Of a stretch of DNA of 64,000 nt, positions 30,536 to 39,756 are shown in pieces. Positions within the stretch are counted from its first letter, which is position 1. Each line of letters starts with the position of its first letter. A program made the position numbers and the translations under genes. The DNA is from Treponema sp. C6A8 (GTDB taxonomy: Bacteria > Spirochaetota > Spirochaetia > Treponematales > Treponemataceae): positions 1 to 64,000 of the forward strand of contig NZ_JHVB01000010.1 in assembly GCF_000619925.1 (NCBI RefSeq). The letters are read 5' to 3'. Below the pieces are notes generated by a model. That model was not told the DNA's origin. It did no database searches and worked only from the letters and a program-made list of their open reading frames with translations.

Positions 30536-31894
30536 ATGAAAAAATCAATTGCTTTATTATTTGCCGGTGCACTTGTTACCGGATTCGCTTTTGCAGGTGG
30601 AATTGAAAACAAAACAAACATGAGCACAGGTTATCTTCGTAACCCAAGCCGCAACGTAGAAGCAGAACGCCCTGAATCTTCCTTCTATAACATTGCCGGT
30701 ACAGGCTTTATGGAAAAAGGTCTTCACATTGAAGCTGGAAACCAGTTCATTTTTAAGGAGTACTCAAATACTATTGCAACAAATGTAAAAGATCCTTCTT
30801 CAGGTGCCGTTCTTGTTAAAGATGGAACAAAATCAAATGATGAAACAATCGTTTGGTTCTACCCGAATATCGACATCGTTTATAAATGGAATAATTTCGC
30901 TTTCTTCGGAAACTTCGGAATTTATGCCGGTGGTGGTAAGCTTGAATATTCAGAAGGAACAAGCGTAACTGCACTGGCATTCTTGGGAAAAGCTGGCGAG
31001 GCAAAAACTGCTGCTGCTACAGCCTATGCTAAAAATGATATGGCTAATTATGCAAAATATGGAACACAGGCACAGAACCTTTAAAAAGCTGCATTAAACC
31101 ACTCCCTCACAATTTCTTCAATCACTTATGGTGAGCAGATTGGTCTTGCTTACAATCTCTTCGACCTTATTTCACTTTCTGCCGCAGTTCGCTTTTTGCA
31201 GGGTGACCAGAAACTTACCCTTGAAAGCCCATATTTCAATGCTATTTCTGGTGAAGGAAACGAAGTAAGCTGTAAGTCATTCGCCTTTGGTGTAAGTCCT
31301 GTATTCGGTGCTCACGTTCGTCTTTTTGAAAAACTTGATTTGGCTGCTCAGCTTCAGGTAATTACAAAAATGAAGTACGAAGTAAACAGCGTAACAGGAA
31401 AGAAAATTGCCGCTCAGATTGGTGATAACGGAATTACAGAAGATACAACTTTCCACTCAGATATTCCGACTGTATTGAACCTTGGCCTAGGTTACCGCGT
31501 AATCGAGCCTCTTTATTTGAGTACAAGCTTCAACTACTACTTCAATAAATCAGCTGACTGTGATTCTGTAATCGGAACAAACTCTTATGATGATTCATTC
31601 GAAATCGCTCTTGGCGCAGACTACAAAATCAACGATTTCGTTCTTGTAAGTGGTGGATTTGCTTACGGTAAACAGGGAACAACAAGCTCTGCAAACAATG
31701 TATTCAACCCGATTCTGGACAGCTTCCAGATTGGTTTTGGTGCAGAAATCAAGCCAATTAAAATCCTTACAATTACTGCCGGTGGAACCTGGGTTAAGTA
31801 TTTTGATACAACTTATACAAAATCAGGATATGACATCGACTTAAGCAAGAAATTGTTCATGTTCTCGGTAGGAGCAAGTCTTAAGTTGTTTTAA
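30536..31894 (+). pseudogene. FadL/OmpP1-like outer membrane protein with one in-frame stop
   Basis: A 452-codon reading frame interrupted only by a TAA at 31082-31084 (after ...YGTQAQNL); the frame continues without shift as KAALNHSLTISSITYGEQIG and ends in the barrel-like ...VGASLKLF. The signal peptide is MKKSIALLFAGALVTGFAFA. TGYLRNPSRNVEAERPESSF and FYNIAGTGFMEKGLHIEAGN match the start of the FadL/TodX long-chain fatty acid channel family, of which T. pallidum has several. Aligned strands follow to the end. Shine-Dalgarno-like AAGGGAAA before the ATG. Both halves look otherwise healthy, so the stop is recent, a sequencing error, or read through. Confidence 0.75.
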
Positions 31895-31901
31895 TCAACT
31901 T

Positions 31902-32055
31902 TAAAATTGGCTCCCGGTCACAAAGCATGGTTCAAAACCGCGCAATAATGCGCTACACGCTGATTGTTGCAAAGAAACTATAGAATTGACCGCTCACGCG
32001 GTCACAACACTCAGAGTGTTTTTGCTCCACGCTACGTTCCCTCGCGCCAGTTTTT
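31902..32055. repeat. palindromic element A, copy 4
   Basis: AAAATTGGC / GCCAGTTTT outer stem, AAGCATGG/CCACGCT, hairpin GCGCA-ATAA-TGCGC, stem ACACGCTGATTGTTG with CAACACTCAGAGTGT, inner hairpin GACCGC-TCAC-GCGGTC, joint AAAGAAACTAT. Between the convergent FadL-like and LUD genes. Confidence 0.85.
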
Positions 32056-32060
32056 TCTTC

Positions 32061-32717
32061 CTAGTATCCTAACTCTTCCCCAACTAAAATCACTTTGATG
32101 CGGCCCGGTACGCGGCTCATTCTGGTTACTACGAACTGGCAGCAGATTGAGTCGCCGAAGCACTCGCCGCATTTGCCTGTTACGGCGCAAGGGGTCTTGC
32201 AGTCAAGGCGGATGCAGTTAGGCGGTGTAGCAATGTTACGTACGCGGCGGATACCATCTTCCACATTTGTAACAACCTTATTCATTCCTGCAATTACGAT
32301 TACACTTTCAGGGCCGTAAATCAAAAAGCTTACACGGTTTCCGCGACCGTCAATATTTATAAGTTCGCCGTCCAGAGTAATGGCGTTTGTGCTCATCAAA
32401 AAGGCGTCGGCATTTACAGTTTTTGCCTTGAGCTCTTTTATTTCTTCTGCTGTTTTGTAATCTTCGCGGACAATCAGTTCGTGACCGGCTGCTTTTACAG
32501 CGTCCTTAAATCCGTTTTCGTCCAGAGTCATCGAGCCGCCGTAAGCAACTGATTTCTTTTCTGACTGGCCTTCCTCTGTGTGTGCCAGAAGTTCGCAAAG
32601 CTTCTTTTTTGCTTCCTCGACATTTGCGCAGTAAAAACCTTCCATCTTGCGTTTGCTGAGATTTTTGATAATCCCGGCAGCCTGAACCTCATAAAACTTT
32701 TCTTTTGGACTTGCCAT
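32061..32717 (-). CDS. LUD-domain protein (LutC/DUF162-like)
   Basis: 218 residues. The LUD domain is recognisable by VEEAKKKLCELL, SVAYGGSMTLDENGF, ADAFLMSTNAITLDGELINIDGRGNRVSFLIYGPESVIVIAGMNK (the family's signature run) and the glycine-rich turns. A Cys-rich tail follows (NCIRLDCKTPCAVTGKCGEC, then SICCQ) that could bind a metal cluster. Stand-alone LUD proteins of this kind are common in anaerobes. LutC partners in lactate oxidation (LutA, LutB) are absent, so lactate use is not implied. It is transcribed away from the LacI regulator. Confidence 0.8.
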   Translation of the reverse strand: MASPKEKFYEVQAAGIIKNLSKRKMEGFYCANVEEAKKKLCELLAHTEEGQSEKKSVAYGGSMTLDENGFKDAVKAAGHELIVREDYKTAEEIKELKAKTVNADAFLMSTNAITLDGELINIDGRGNRVSFLIYGPESVIVIAGMNKVVTNVEDGIRRVRNIATPPNCIRLDCKTPCAVTGKCGECFGDSICCQFVVTRMSRVPGRIKVILVGEELGY

Positions 32718-32852
32718 AAAATGCCCCTATAAAAACTAAAAATATGCGTATATAAATATAGCATTAAAGCGGCTGGCGTGCGAGAAATTTCTGTTTTTAG
32801 GTCCGGCATTTTTTCAAATGTCAAAAATTCAGCCGGATTTCGAAAAAAAAAC

Positions 32853-32881
32853 TTGACAGACAAAATGTAAGCGTTTACATT
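32853..32881 (+). promoter_or_regulatory. promoter with overlapping LacI-family operator
   Basis: TTGACA (32853-32858) and TACATT (32876-32881), spacer 17. The palindrome ATGTAAGCGTTTACAT (32865-32880) fits the LacI/GalR consensus TGNAANCGNTTNCA and covers the -10 box. A half-matching AAAGCGCTTACAC lies at the start of the coding region. The regulator should repress its own operon. Confidence 0.75.
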
Positions 32882-32887
32882 TTAACT

Positions 32888-33898
32888 ATGAAAGCGCTTA
32901 CACAGATAACTACAATGCAGGAACTGGCTGATGCTGCGGGAGTTTCTCTTGCCACAGTATCAAGGGTATTAAACGGAAGCGATAAGGTTTCTGAAAAAAC
33001 GAAGGAAAGCGTCATGGAGTTGGTCCGCCAATCCGGCTTTTTCCCGAATGAAACTGCGAGAACCATGGCCGCAGGAAAATCCAGACTTATTGCCGTAATT
33101 CTTCCGGATGTAGAAAACCCTTACTTTTCACGACTTCTTTCAGAAATCGAAAATCAGTGCGTGGGTCATGGCTATTCAATGATTTTCTTTAACTCCAAGG
33201 GTGACAGTGAAAAGGAAAAGGACATTGTAAACAAAATGATGGCACGTCAGGCAGACGGAATGTTTATTGCCATGACAAAGTATAAGTCAGAATCAATTCC
33301 GGTTCTAACTCAGGCGACCTTCCCGGTTGTCGTAATGAGCCAGAATATTGAAGGCTTGAATTCTGTCTGCATTGATCATCAGGAAGGTGGTGCTCTGGCT
33401 GCAAGGCATTTACTTGAAAATCACTGTGAGTCATTTTTCTTTTTCGGCCGAAAAGATGATGAAAAATTTACAGGATTTAAAGAGGAACTGCTGAAAGAAG
33501 GAATTGCAGAGGAAAAAATTCAGACCTTTGGTGACAACGACTGGTATTCTACAAATTTTGATGAAGCCTCAGGTCAGATGGATTATTTTATGCAGAAAAA
33601 GCTTTCTGACCGGAAAACCGGTCTTTTCTGTGTAAATGACCTTTTTGCGGTTCGTGCAATCAGAGCTGCCCACAGAAACAATGTCAAAATTCCAGACATG
33701 CTTAGTCTAGTAGGTTTTGACAATACAATGATATGCGACATGGCTTATCCGACTCTGACTTCAATCAGTCAGCCGCTGGAAGAAATAGCCGCCGAAAGCT
33801 TTAATCTTTTGTGCCGCAAAATAAAAGAAGGGAAGAATGGGGAAAAATGTCCGCAAAGCATTATCTTCCATCCGTCTCTTGTAAAAAGGGAATCCTAA
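32888..33898 (+). CDS. LacI-family repressor of the sucrose/fructan operon
   Basis: 336 residues. The helix-turn-helix is MQELADAAGVSLATVSRVLN (residues 10-29), with the hinge helix soon after, ending ...NETARTMAAGKSRLIAVILP. The core is a periplasmic-binding fold with DVENPYFSRLLSEIEN, ADGMFIAMTKY, CVNDLFAVRAIRAA, LVGFDNTMICDMAYPTLTSI and SQPLEEIA. The start codon lies where transcription should begin, with no Shine-Dalgarno, so translation may be leaderless. Residues 1-9 precede the usual start of LacI proteins. The downstream genes are uptake and hydrolysis of a fructose-containing sugar, so sucrose, a fructan or a derived phosphate/fructose is the likely inducer. Confidence 0.85.
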   Translation: MKALTQITTMQELADAAGVSLATVSRVLNGSDKVSEKTKESVMELVRQSGFFPNETARTMAAGKSRLIAVILPDVENPYFSRLLSEIENQCVGHGYSMIFFNSKGDSEKEKDIVNKMMARQADGMFIAMTKYKSESIPVLTQATFPVVVMSQNIEGLNSVCIDHQEGGALAARHLLENHCESFFFFGRKDDEKFTGFKEELLKEGIAEEKIQTFGDNDWYSTNFDEASGQMDYFMQKKLSDRKTGLFCVNDLFAVRAIRAAHRNNVKIPDMLSLVGFDNTMICDMAYPTLTSISQPLEEIAAESFNLLCRKIKEGKNGEKCPQSIIFHPSLVKRES

Positions 33899-33947
33899 GG
33901 CTTGGCCGGCTTCCTTTTATTATGAAAAGTAAATTATGGAGAATTTT

Positions 33948-35237
33948 ATGAAAAAAACGAATCTAATTTTGTGTGCAGCTTTACTGGCTGTATCGGTTTT
34001 TACGGGATGTAAAAAGTCTGGTAAATCAAATTCAATCAGCATTATGTTCCAGGGTTCGGATTCTGAACAGGCCGCAATCAAGGCCTGCTCAGAAAAATTT
34101 ACAAAACAGACTGGAATTAATGTTGAGCTTTTGTACACTCCTCACGATTCTTATACATCTAAGCTTGCAAGCTTTATTAAAAACAAAAATGTGCCTGATA
34201 TCATCAGTGTTGATGGTCCTGTTCTGGCAAGCCTTGCATGGTCAGGCGTTATTCAGTGCGTAGAGCCTTATATCGATTCAGAAATCATAAAAGATATGAC
34301 ACCTTCTAACATTGCTCAGTGTACTTATCCTGTAGACAATAAGCTTTATGCCATCAGTTATGCAGATTCAACAGTATTACTTTACTGTAATAAAACATAT
34401 CTTAATAAAATTGGTGCAAGAATTCCAAAATCGGTAGAAGATGCCTGGACAATTGAAGAATTTGACGACATCCTTACAAAACTTGCTGCCCTTCCTGAAG
34501 TTACATGGCCTCTTGATTTGATGTGGGCATGGAATATTGCGGGTTCTGAATGGGGAACTTATGCTTTCTATGAATGTCTTGCTTCCGGTGGTTCTGATCT
34601 TATTGACCGCGCAACATGGAAGGCTGACGGAACTTTGAATAGTCCTGAATCAGTAAATGTTTTGAAATACTTCCAGAAATGGGGTACAAAGGGCTGGATT
34701 GTTCCAAAATCTGCCGGAGAAAACACCCTTTACAATGACAAGCGTCAGACAGCTATTGCATGGAACGGAAACTGGAACTTCCTTACCTGTGAAGCTGCTA
34801 TGGGTGACGAAGTAATTGCCCTTCCTCTTCCTAACTTTGGAAAGGGAACTCGTACTCCAAACGCAACCTGGATCTGGGGTATTTCTGCAACAAGTAAAAA
34901 AGCTGATAAAGCCGGAAAATTCCTGAGCTTTATGATGACTGATACAGACTTCCTTGATGCTATGGAAGCAAATGCCTGCTATCCTGCATTGAAAAAGTTT
35001 GCAGCCCGCTGTGAAACTTATATGGATCCTGCAAAAATGGCTATTGCTTATGAGCAGTCAAACTACGCTGTAAGCCGTCCTAACCATCCAGCTTATCCGA
35101 CAATCACACTTGCTTTCTCTGATGCATTTGAAGCTGTTCTTAACGGCGCTGACATCAAGACTGAACTTGATAAGGCTGCCCAGAAAATTGATGAAGACAT
35201 CAGCGATAACGGCGGATATCCTCCATTTGGAAAGTAA
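33948..35237 (+). CDS. sugar ABC transporter substrate-binding lipoprotein
   Basis: 429 residues from the ATG behind ATGGAGAATTTT (GGAG at 33938); the ATG at 33936 overlaps that ribosome-binding site. Signal peptide with lipobox VFTGC. MalE-type family 1 binding protein: SISIMFQGSDSEQAAIKACS, YTSKLASFIKNKNVPDIISV, YAISYADSTVLLYCNKTYLN, AWNGNWNFLTCEA and ATWIWGISATSKKADKAGKF. It binds the sugar outside the inner membrane and hands it to the two permeases downstream. The ATPase is not encoded here, so a shared MsiK-like ATPase encoded elsewhere is expected. Confidence 0.88.
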   Translation: MKKTNLILCAALLAVSVFTGCKKSGKSNSISIMFQGSDSEQAAIKACSEKFTKQTGINVELLYTPHDSYTSKLASFIKNKNVPDIISVDGPVLASLAWSGVIQCVEPYIDSEIIKDMTPSNIAQCTYPVDNKLYAISYADSTVLLYCNKTYLNKIGARIPKSVEDAWTIEEFDDILTKLAALPEVTWPLDLMWAWNIAGSEWGTYAFYECLASGGSDLIDRATWKADGTLNSPESVNVLKYFQKWGTKGWIVPKSAGENTLYNDKRQTAIAWNGNWNFLTCEAAMGDEVIALPLPNFGKGTRTPNATWIWGISATSKKADKAGKFLSFMMTDTDFLDAMEANACYPALKKFAARCETYMDPAKMAIAYEQSNYAVSRPNHPAYPTITLAFSDAFEAVLNGADIKTELDKAAQKIDEDISDNGGYPPFGK

Positions 35238-35251
35238 TAATAATTAAAACT

Positions 35252-35287
35252 ATCCCGGAAGAATTAACCTCCTGATTTTTCCGGGAC
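35252..35287 (+). other. hairpin between binding-protein and permease genes
   Basis: TCCCGGAA and TTCCGGGA pair around an 18-base loop with TTTTTTTT some 15 bases later. It probably protects or partly terminates the message so that the binding protein outnumbers the permeases. Confidence 0.6.
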
Positions 35288-35318
35288 TTCCCTCTAATTT
35301 TTTTTCAGAGAGTAAAAT

Positions 35319-36239
35319 ATGAAGAACTCAGTATTTAAATCCCTTGGGGAAAAGAATATCCGGCAGGAAATCTTAATGCTTCTTCCGGCCTGCGTACTGC
35401 TCATTATTTTTATGGTTGCGCCTTTTTTTTCAGCTTTCGGCCTTTCGCTTTCAAATCAAAAGCTGATTCCAAATCCTATGGTTCCGGCCAAATTTATAGG
35501 ATTAAGAAATTATATTCAGATTTTTAAGGATATAAGCTTCTGGCAGGCTTTTAAAAACGTAATTCTATTTACGCTTATGGTAATTCCCCTGCAGTGCGGC
35601 TTTGCCCTTTTGATGGCAAATGCACTGAACAGAGTCAGATTTATCAAAAGCTTTTTGAGGAGCATGTTTTTTCTTCCATATATTACTCCAATGGTTATTG
35701 TAGCCGTAATCTGGAAATCTATTTATCAGTATCCGGACGGTATTGCAAATCTTGCCCTTAAAGTTTGTACTCTTGGTCTTGGAAAACCTTTAGACTGGCT
35801 GGGAAATAAAAATTCAGCCCTGATTGCAATTACTCTGCTTTCTGCCTGGCAGGCTTTCGGTTTTCAGATGATTGTTTATCTTGGTGCCTTGCAGAGCATT
35901 CCTTCTTCACTATATGAGGCTGCAAATATTGATGGTGCAAATTCCCGTCAGATTTTTTTCAATATCACCTGGCCAGCCCTGAAAGAAACAAACACCCTTG
36001 TTCTTATTATTACAACAATTCAGGCTTTAAAACTTTTTACTCAGGTAAATATCATGACAAAGGGTGGTCCTAACGGTGCCACAAATACCCTTGTTCATTA
36101 TATATATCAGAGCGGATTTACAGGACAAAAAATCGGCTATGCTTCGGCCGCTTCTGTAATTCTCTTCCTTTTGATTCTTGTGATTTTCCTTGTTCAAAAT
36201 AAGCTTTTGCGTGGAAAAGAAGAAAAATCACGGGACTAG
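35319..36239 (+). CDS. sugar ABC transporter permease (MalF-type)
   Basis: 306 residues, six hydrophobic helices. The EAA loop contacting the ATPase is YEAANIDGANSRQIFFNITWPAL (about residues 207-229). First helix MLLPACVLLIIFMVAPFFSAFGLSLS. Near the end, QVNIMTKGGPNGATNTLVHYIYQ is typical of sugar-uptake permeases of the MalF group. It pairs with the next gene to form the membrane channel. AGAGAG precedes the ATG. Confidence 0.9.
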   Translation: MKNSVFKSLGEKNIRQEILMLLPACVLLIIFMVAPFFSAFGLSLSNQKLIPNPMVPAKFIGLRNYIQIFKDISFWQAFKNVILFTLMVIPLQCGFALLMANALNRVRFIKSFLRSMFFLPYITPMVIVAVIWKSIYQYPDGIANLALKVCTLGLGKPLDWLGNKNSALIAITLLSAWQAFGFQMIVYLGALQSIPSSLYEAANIDGANSRQIFFNITWPALKETNTLVLIITTIQALKLFTQVNIMTKGGPNGATNTLVHYIYQSGFTGQKIGYASAASVILFLLILVIFLVQNKLLRGKEEKSRD

Positions 36240-36258
36240 CTGAACTGGAGATATTATT

Positions 36259-37104
36259 ATGGTAAGAAATAGACAAAAAGATTTATATTTTGCAGGCTTT
36301 CTATTTATTCTTGGACTTCTGATTATCACTCCGATTTTCCTCATGTTCATTTCTTCGCTCAAGGATGACAGATATGAAATTATGCGTGATATGGGAAGCC
36401 TTAAGGCCTTTTTTGTTCTGCATCCGACTTTACACAACTTTAAAGAAGTGCTTTTTGAGTCAGTTCAGAATTTTGGCCGTTCATTTATTAATTCTATAAT
36501 CGTACTTTCGGTTACTGTCGTGCTGACTTCGATAGTCTGTTCCATGGCAGGTTATGCCCTTCAGAGGGGAAAGCTTAAAATCAAGAAATTTATCTTTCTT
36601 GTAGTTCTTTCGCTTTACATTATTCCGATGGAAGCAATCATGCTGCCTTTGATGTATCAGGTTTCTTCATGGGGGATTACGGATACTTTTTCCGTGCAGA
36701 TTCTTCCTTTTGTGGCAAGTCCGCTTTACATCTATCTTTTTTATAATTATTTTAAGGAGATTCCTGTTTCGCTTTCGGAAAATGCCGAGCTGGAAGGAGC
36801 TTCTTTCTGGCAGATTTTTAAGGACATTTATCTTCCGATGAATAAAGCCCCGATTATCACAGTCTGTATTCTTCAGGGAATGGATATGTGGAATCAGTAT
36901 TTGTGGCCGCTGCTTGTTACAACTGACCAGAAGGTGCGCCCTATGTCTGTTGCACTTTCGTCTTTTACAGGAACAGGCGGAGATATTTACTGGGATCAGC
37001 TTATGGCGGCTAGCGTTGTAATGCTTCTGCCGGTTCTTGTGCTTTTTATTATTTTCCAGCGAAACTTTATAGAATCAGTCGGTTCTTCGGCGGTTAAGGG
37101 ATAA
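36259..37104 (+). CDS. sugar ABC transporter permease (MalG-type)
   Basis: 281 residues, six helices, the second permease of the carbohydrate uptake system. EAA loop: ENAELEGASFWQIFKDIYLPMNKAP. The start TPIFLMFISSLKDDRYEI and the end RNFIESVGSSAVKG are standard for MalG-like sugar permeases (the terminal ...GavKG). Gaps of 19 bases upstream and 4 bases downstream tie it to the operon. Confidence 0.9.
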   Translation: MVRNRQKDLYFAGFLFILGLLIITPIFLMFISSLKDDRYEIMRDMGSLKAFFVLHPTLHNFKEVLFESVQNFGRSFINSIIVLSVTVVLTSIVCSMAGYALQRGKLKIKKFIFLVVLSLYIIPMEAIMLPLMYQVSSWGITDTFSVQILPFVASPLYIYLFYNYFKEIPVSLSENAELEGASFWQIFKDIYLPMNKAPIITVCILQGMDMWNQYLWPLLVTTDQKVRPMSVALSSFTGTGGDIYWDQLMAASVVMLLPVLVLFIIFQRNFIESVGSSAVKG

Positions 37105-37108
37105 TTTT

Positions 37109-38620
37109 ATGACTGACACATTATTGAAGGCTCAGAAAAAACAGGATGAATTGACTGGCATTATTGCGACATCAGAGGAAATTAAAGACCAGAGGCCTCT
37201 TTTTCATTTTGCAACTCCCGGCGGCTGGTGTAATGACCCCAACGGCTTTTCTGAGTTTGCTGGTAAAATTCATCTTTTTTATCAGTATCATCCATATTCA
37301 ACACAGTGGGGGCCCATGCACTGGGGCCACGTTACATCTGGCGATTTTCTTAAATGGCAGCTGGAGCCGGTAGCCCTTGCTCCTGACTGTGAGGCTGATT
37401 TTAAAGGCTGTTTTTCCGGGACGGCAATTGAATATGAAGGAAAGCACCTCCTTGCCTATACCGGAGTTTCTGAAAATGAAGAAGGTGAAGTTCAGAACCA
37501 GTGTTTAGCCTTTGGGGATGGAAAAAATTACAAAAAAGTCAGCAGTCAGCCTGTAATTACTGCACGCGATATTCCTTTTGATTATATTCATGCCCACTTC
37601 CGCGATCCAAAAATCTGGAAGAAAGATGGAAAAATCTATATGATTTGCGGACTTAAGCAGAAGGACGGAAAAGGCTGTCTTGTAATGTTTGAATCAGCGG
37701 ATGCAAAAAAATGGACTTACAAAGGCGTGATTGATTCAAGTCGTGACGGACTCAGCACTATGTGGGAATGTCCGGATATTTCTGTAGTAAATGGAAAAGA
37801 GCTTCTGATATTTTCACCTCAGGAGATGAAGGAAAATTATCAGCTTGGCTTTCACGATGGCAACAACAGCATTTATGTAAGCGGAAAACTGGATTACGAA
37901 AAATGCATTTTTACCCGCGAGCGTCGTCCTGAAAATAATTATACTGCCGCCCTTGTTGATTATGGAATTGATTTTTATGCCCCTGAAAGTCTGCAGCTTT
38001 CTGACGGCCGCCTTATTATGACAGCCTGGATGCAGGCCTGGGAATCTTATATTACACCGGAAAATTACATCTGGTCGGGAATGATGACTCTGCCCCGCGA
38101 GCTTTCCTTAAAAAATGGAAGGCTTTACCAGAAGCCTGTAAGGGAGCTTGAAAGCTGGAAGTCTGATGCCAGGGCAGGAGAAATTGCCGGCGGCAAAAAT
38201 GAATGTATTTTTAAAAAGGCCAGGAGGCATTTTGAACTGGATCTTAAAAGTCAGTCCGCTTCTGGTCAGATAAATCTGAGTCTCGCGGGCGGGACTGAAA
38301 AAGTGATGCTCAAAATCAATCTGGATGATAAATCCATTTCTTTTGACAGATCAGAAAGCCTTGTTGCGGGAAAAATTCCTTATAGAAAGGCAAAAATCAG
38401 AACTGAGGAAAATGCCGGCGGGGAAAACAGCCAGACCGGCGGAAAATTTAAATTTCAGATAATCTGTGATACCTGTTCGCTGGAAGTTTTTATAAATGAC
38501 GGAATTATGACTTTTACCAATATTTTTTTTATGAGTGATGTTTTATCTGATTTAGTCATTGAAAACGGTACAAATCAGTCACTCACTTATGATTTCTGGA
38601 AAATTCAGGAGAAGAACTAA
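37109..38620 (+). CDS. GH32 sucrose-6-phosphate hydrolase / beta-fructofuranosidase
   Basis: 503 residues, no signal peptide, so cytoplasmic. GH32 landmarks: GGWCNDPNGFSEFAGKIHLF (nucleophile Asp of WxNDPNG), FKGCFSGTA, FRDPK (transition-state Asp) and MWECPDIS (acid/base Glu in the EC motif). The five-blade propeller covers about 20-340 and a beta-sandwich tail covers 370-503, ending in the GH32 C-terminal pattern CSLEVFINDGIMTFTNIFF. Because uptake is by an ABC transporter, which does not phosphorylate, the substrate is likely free sucrose or short fructans; the name ScrB would overstate the phosphate. Confidence 0.9.
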   Translation: MTDTLLKAQKKQDELTGIIATSEEIKDQRPLFHFATPGGWCNDPNGFSEFAGKIHLFYQYHPYSTQWGPMHWGHVTSGDFLKWQLEPVALAPDCEADFKGCFSGTAIEYEGKHLLAYTGVSENEEGEVQNQCLAFGDGKNYKKVSSQPVITARDIPFDYIHAHFRDPKIWKKDGKIYMICGLKQKDGKGCLVMFESADAKKWTYKGVIDSSRDGLSTMWECPDISVVNGKELLIFSPQEMKENYQLGFHDGNNSIYVSGKLDYEKCIFTRERRPENNYTAALVDYGIDFYAPESLQLSDGRLIMTAWMQAWESYITPENYIWSGMMTLPRELSLKNGRLYQKPVRELESWKSDARAGEIAGGKNECIFKKARRHFELDLKSQSASGQINLSLAGGTEKVMLKINLDDKSISFDRSESLVAGKIPYRKAKIRTEENAGGENSQTGGKFKFQIICDTCSLEVFINDGIMTFTNIFFMSDVLSDLVIENGTNQSLTYDFWKIQEKN

Positions 38621-39595
38621 ATGAAAAATGATGTAATTGCTCTTGGTGAGCTTTTGATTGATTTTACGCAGAATGGAATAAGTCAGGCCGGCAACTGGAT
38701 GATGGAAGCAAATCCAGGCGGAGCTCCCTGCAACGTGCTTGCCATGCTTACAAAACTGGGGCATAAAACTGCTTTTCTTGGACAAGTCGGAAATGATATG
38801 TTCGGAAAAATGCTGAAGGACAGAGTTTCCGCAATCGGAATTGATGTATCAAATCTTATTTTGTCTGATGAATACAATACTACTCTGGCTTTTGTTCACA
38901 CAGCCCCGGATGGCGACAGGGATTTTTCTTTTTACCGGAAAACCGGCGCTGATGCTTTTTTGAAAAAAGAGAGTATTAAGGCTGAGGCTTTTAAAAATGC
39001 CCGTATTTTCCATTTTGGGACTCTTTCCATGACAAATCCTGTTATAAACGAAGCCACAGAATTTGCTCTGGAAAAGGCAAAAAATGCAGGACTTTTAATT
39101 TCATTTGATCCGAATCTTCGCAAGCCCCTCTGGGATTCCCTTGAAAAGGCAAAAGAGCGCATCTGGTATGGAATTTCTGTCTGCAATATTCTTAAAATTT
39201 CTGAGGATGAACTTGAATTCATCACAGGCGAAAAGGATATAAAAAAGGGAATCTCCGCAATCAGGGAAAAAAATAAAATTCCTTTGATTACTGTCACAAT
39301 GGGAAAGCATGGAAGCGCTTCTTCTTATCTTGGAAAGGATGGAAGCGAGCTTTTCCTCGAGGCTGAAACTTTTTCAAATGTAAAAACAATTGATACAACA
39401 GGAGCCGGCGATACTTTCTGCGCCTGCATACTGCATGAAATACTTAAAAATGGCTATGAAGACTTTTCTATGGAAAGAATGGGGGCGATGCTGAGGTTTG
39501 CAAATGCGGCTTCTTCCCTGATCACTACAAGGAAGGGGGCCCTTTGCGTAATGCCGGATCAGGCAGAAATTTTAAAATTAATTGAAGCAGATTAG
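38621..39595 (+). CDS. PfkB-family fructokinase
   Basis: 324 residues. Phosphorylates fructose released by the preceding hydrolase. PfkB signatures: GGAPCNVLAMLTKLGHKTAFLG near the N-terminus (residues 30-51) and the C-terminal DTTGAGDTFCACILHEIL containing the catalytic Asp in GAGD. LISFDPNLRKPLWDS and ISEDELEFITG are typical of fructokinases. The ATG follows the hydrolase stop directly, with AGGAG inside the previous gene, so translation is coupled. Last gene of the operon. Confidence 0.92.
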   Translation: MKNDVIALGELLIDFTQNGISQAGNWMMEANPGGAPCNVLAMLTKLGHKTAFLGQVGNDMFGKMLKDRVSAIGIDVSNLILSDEYNTTLAFVHTAPDGDRDFSFYRKTGADAFLKKESIKAEAFKNARIFHFGTLSMTNPVINEATEFALEKAKNAGLLISFDPNLRKPLWDSLEKAKERIWYGISVCNILKISEDELEFITGEKDIKKGISAIREKNKIPLITVTMGKHGSASSYLGKDGSELFLEAETFSNVKTIDTTGAGDTFCACILHEILKNGYEDFSMERMGAMLRFANAASSLITTRKGALCVMPDQAEILKLIEAD

Positions 39596-39609
39596 TAAAG
39601 TTATTACTG

Positions 39610-39644
39610 AAGCCAGGCTTTCAGAAATTATGAAAGCCTGGCTT
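39610..39644. terminator. perfect hairpin after fructokinase
   Basis: AAGCCAGGCTTTCA and TGAAAGCCTGGCTT form a 14-bp stem with a 7-base loop. No T tract follows, so it may act as a message-end stabiliser rather than a classical terminator. Confidence 0.6.
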
Positions 39645-39756
39645 GGTGATAAAAAGCGCCGGCATAAAAAACTTTTATAAAAGAAATTCTAGCGTTTCCC
39701 GATTTTTCATTTATAATTATTGCTATATAGCATATTTTAGTTTTAAGGAGACGAAT

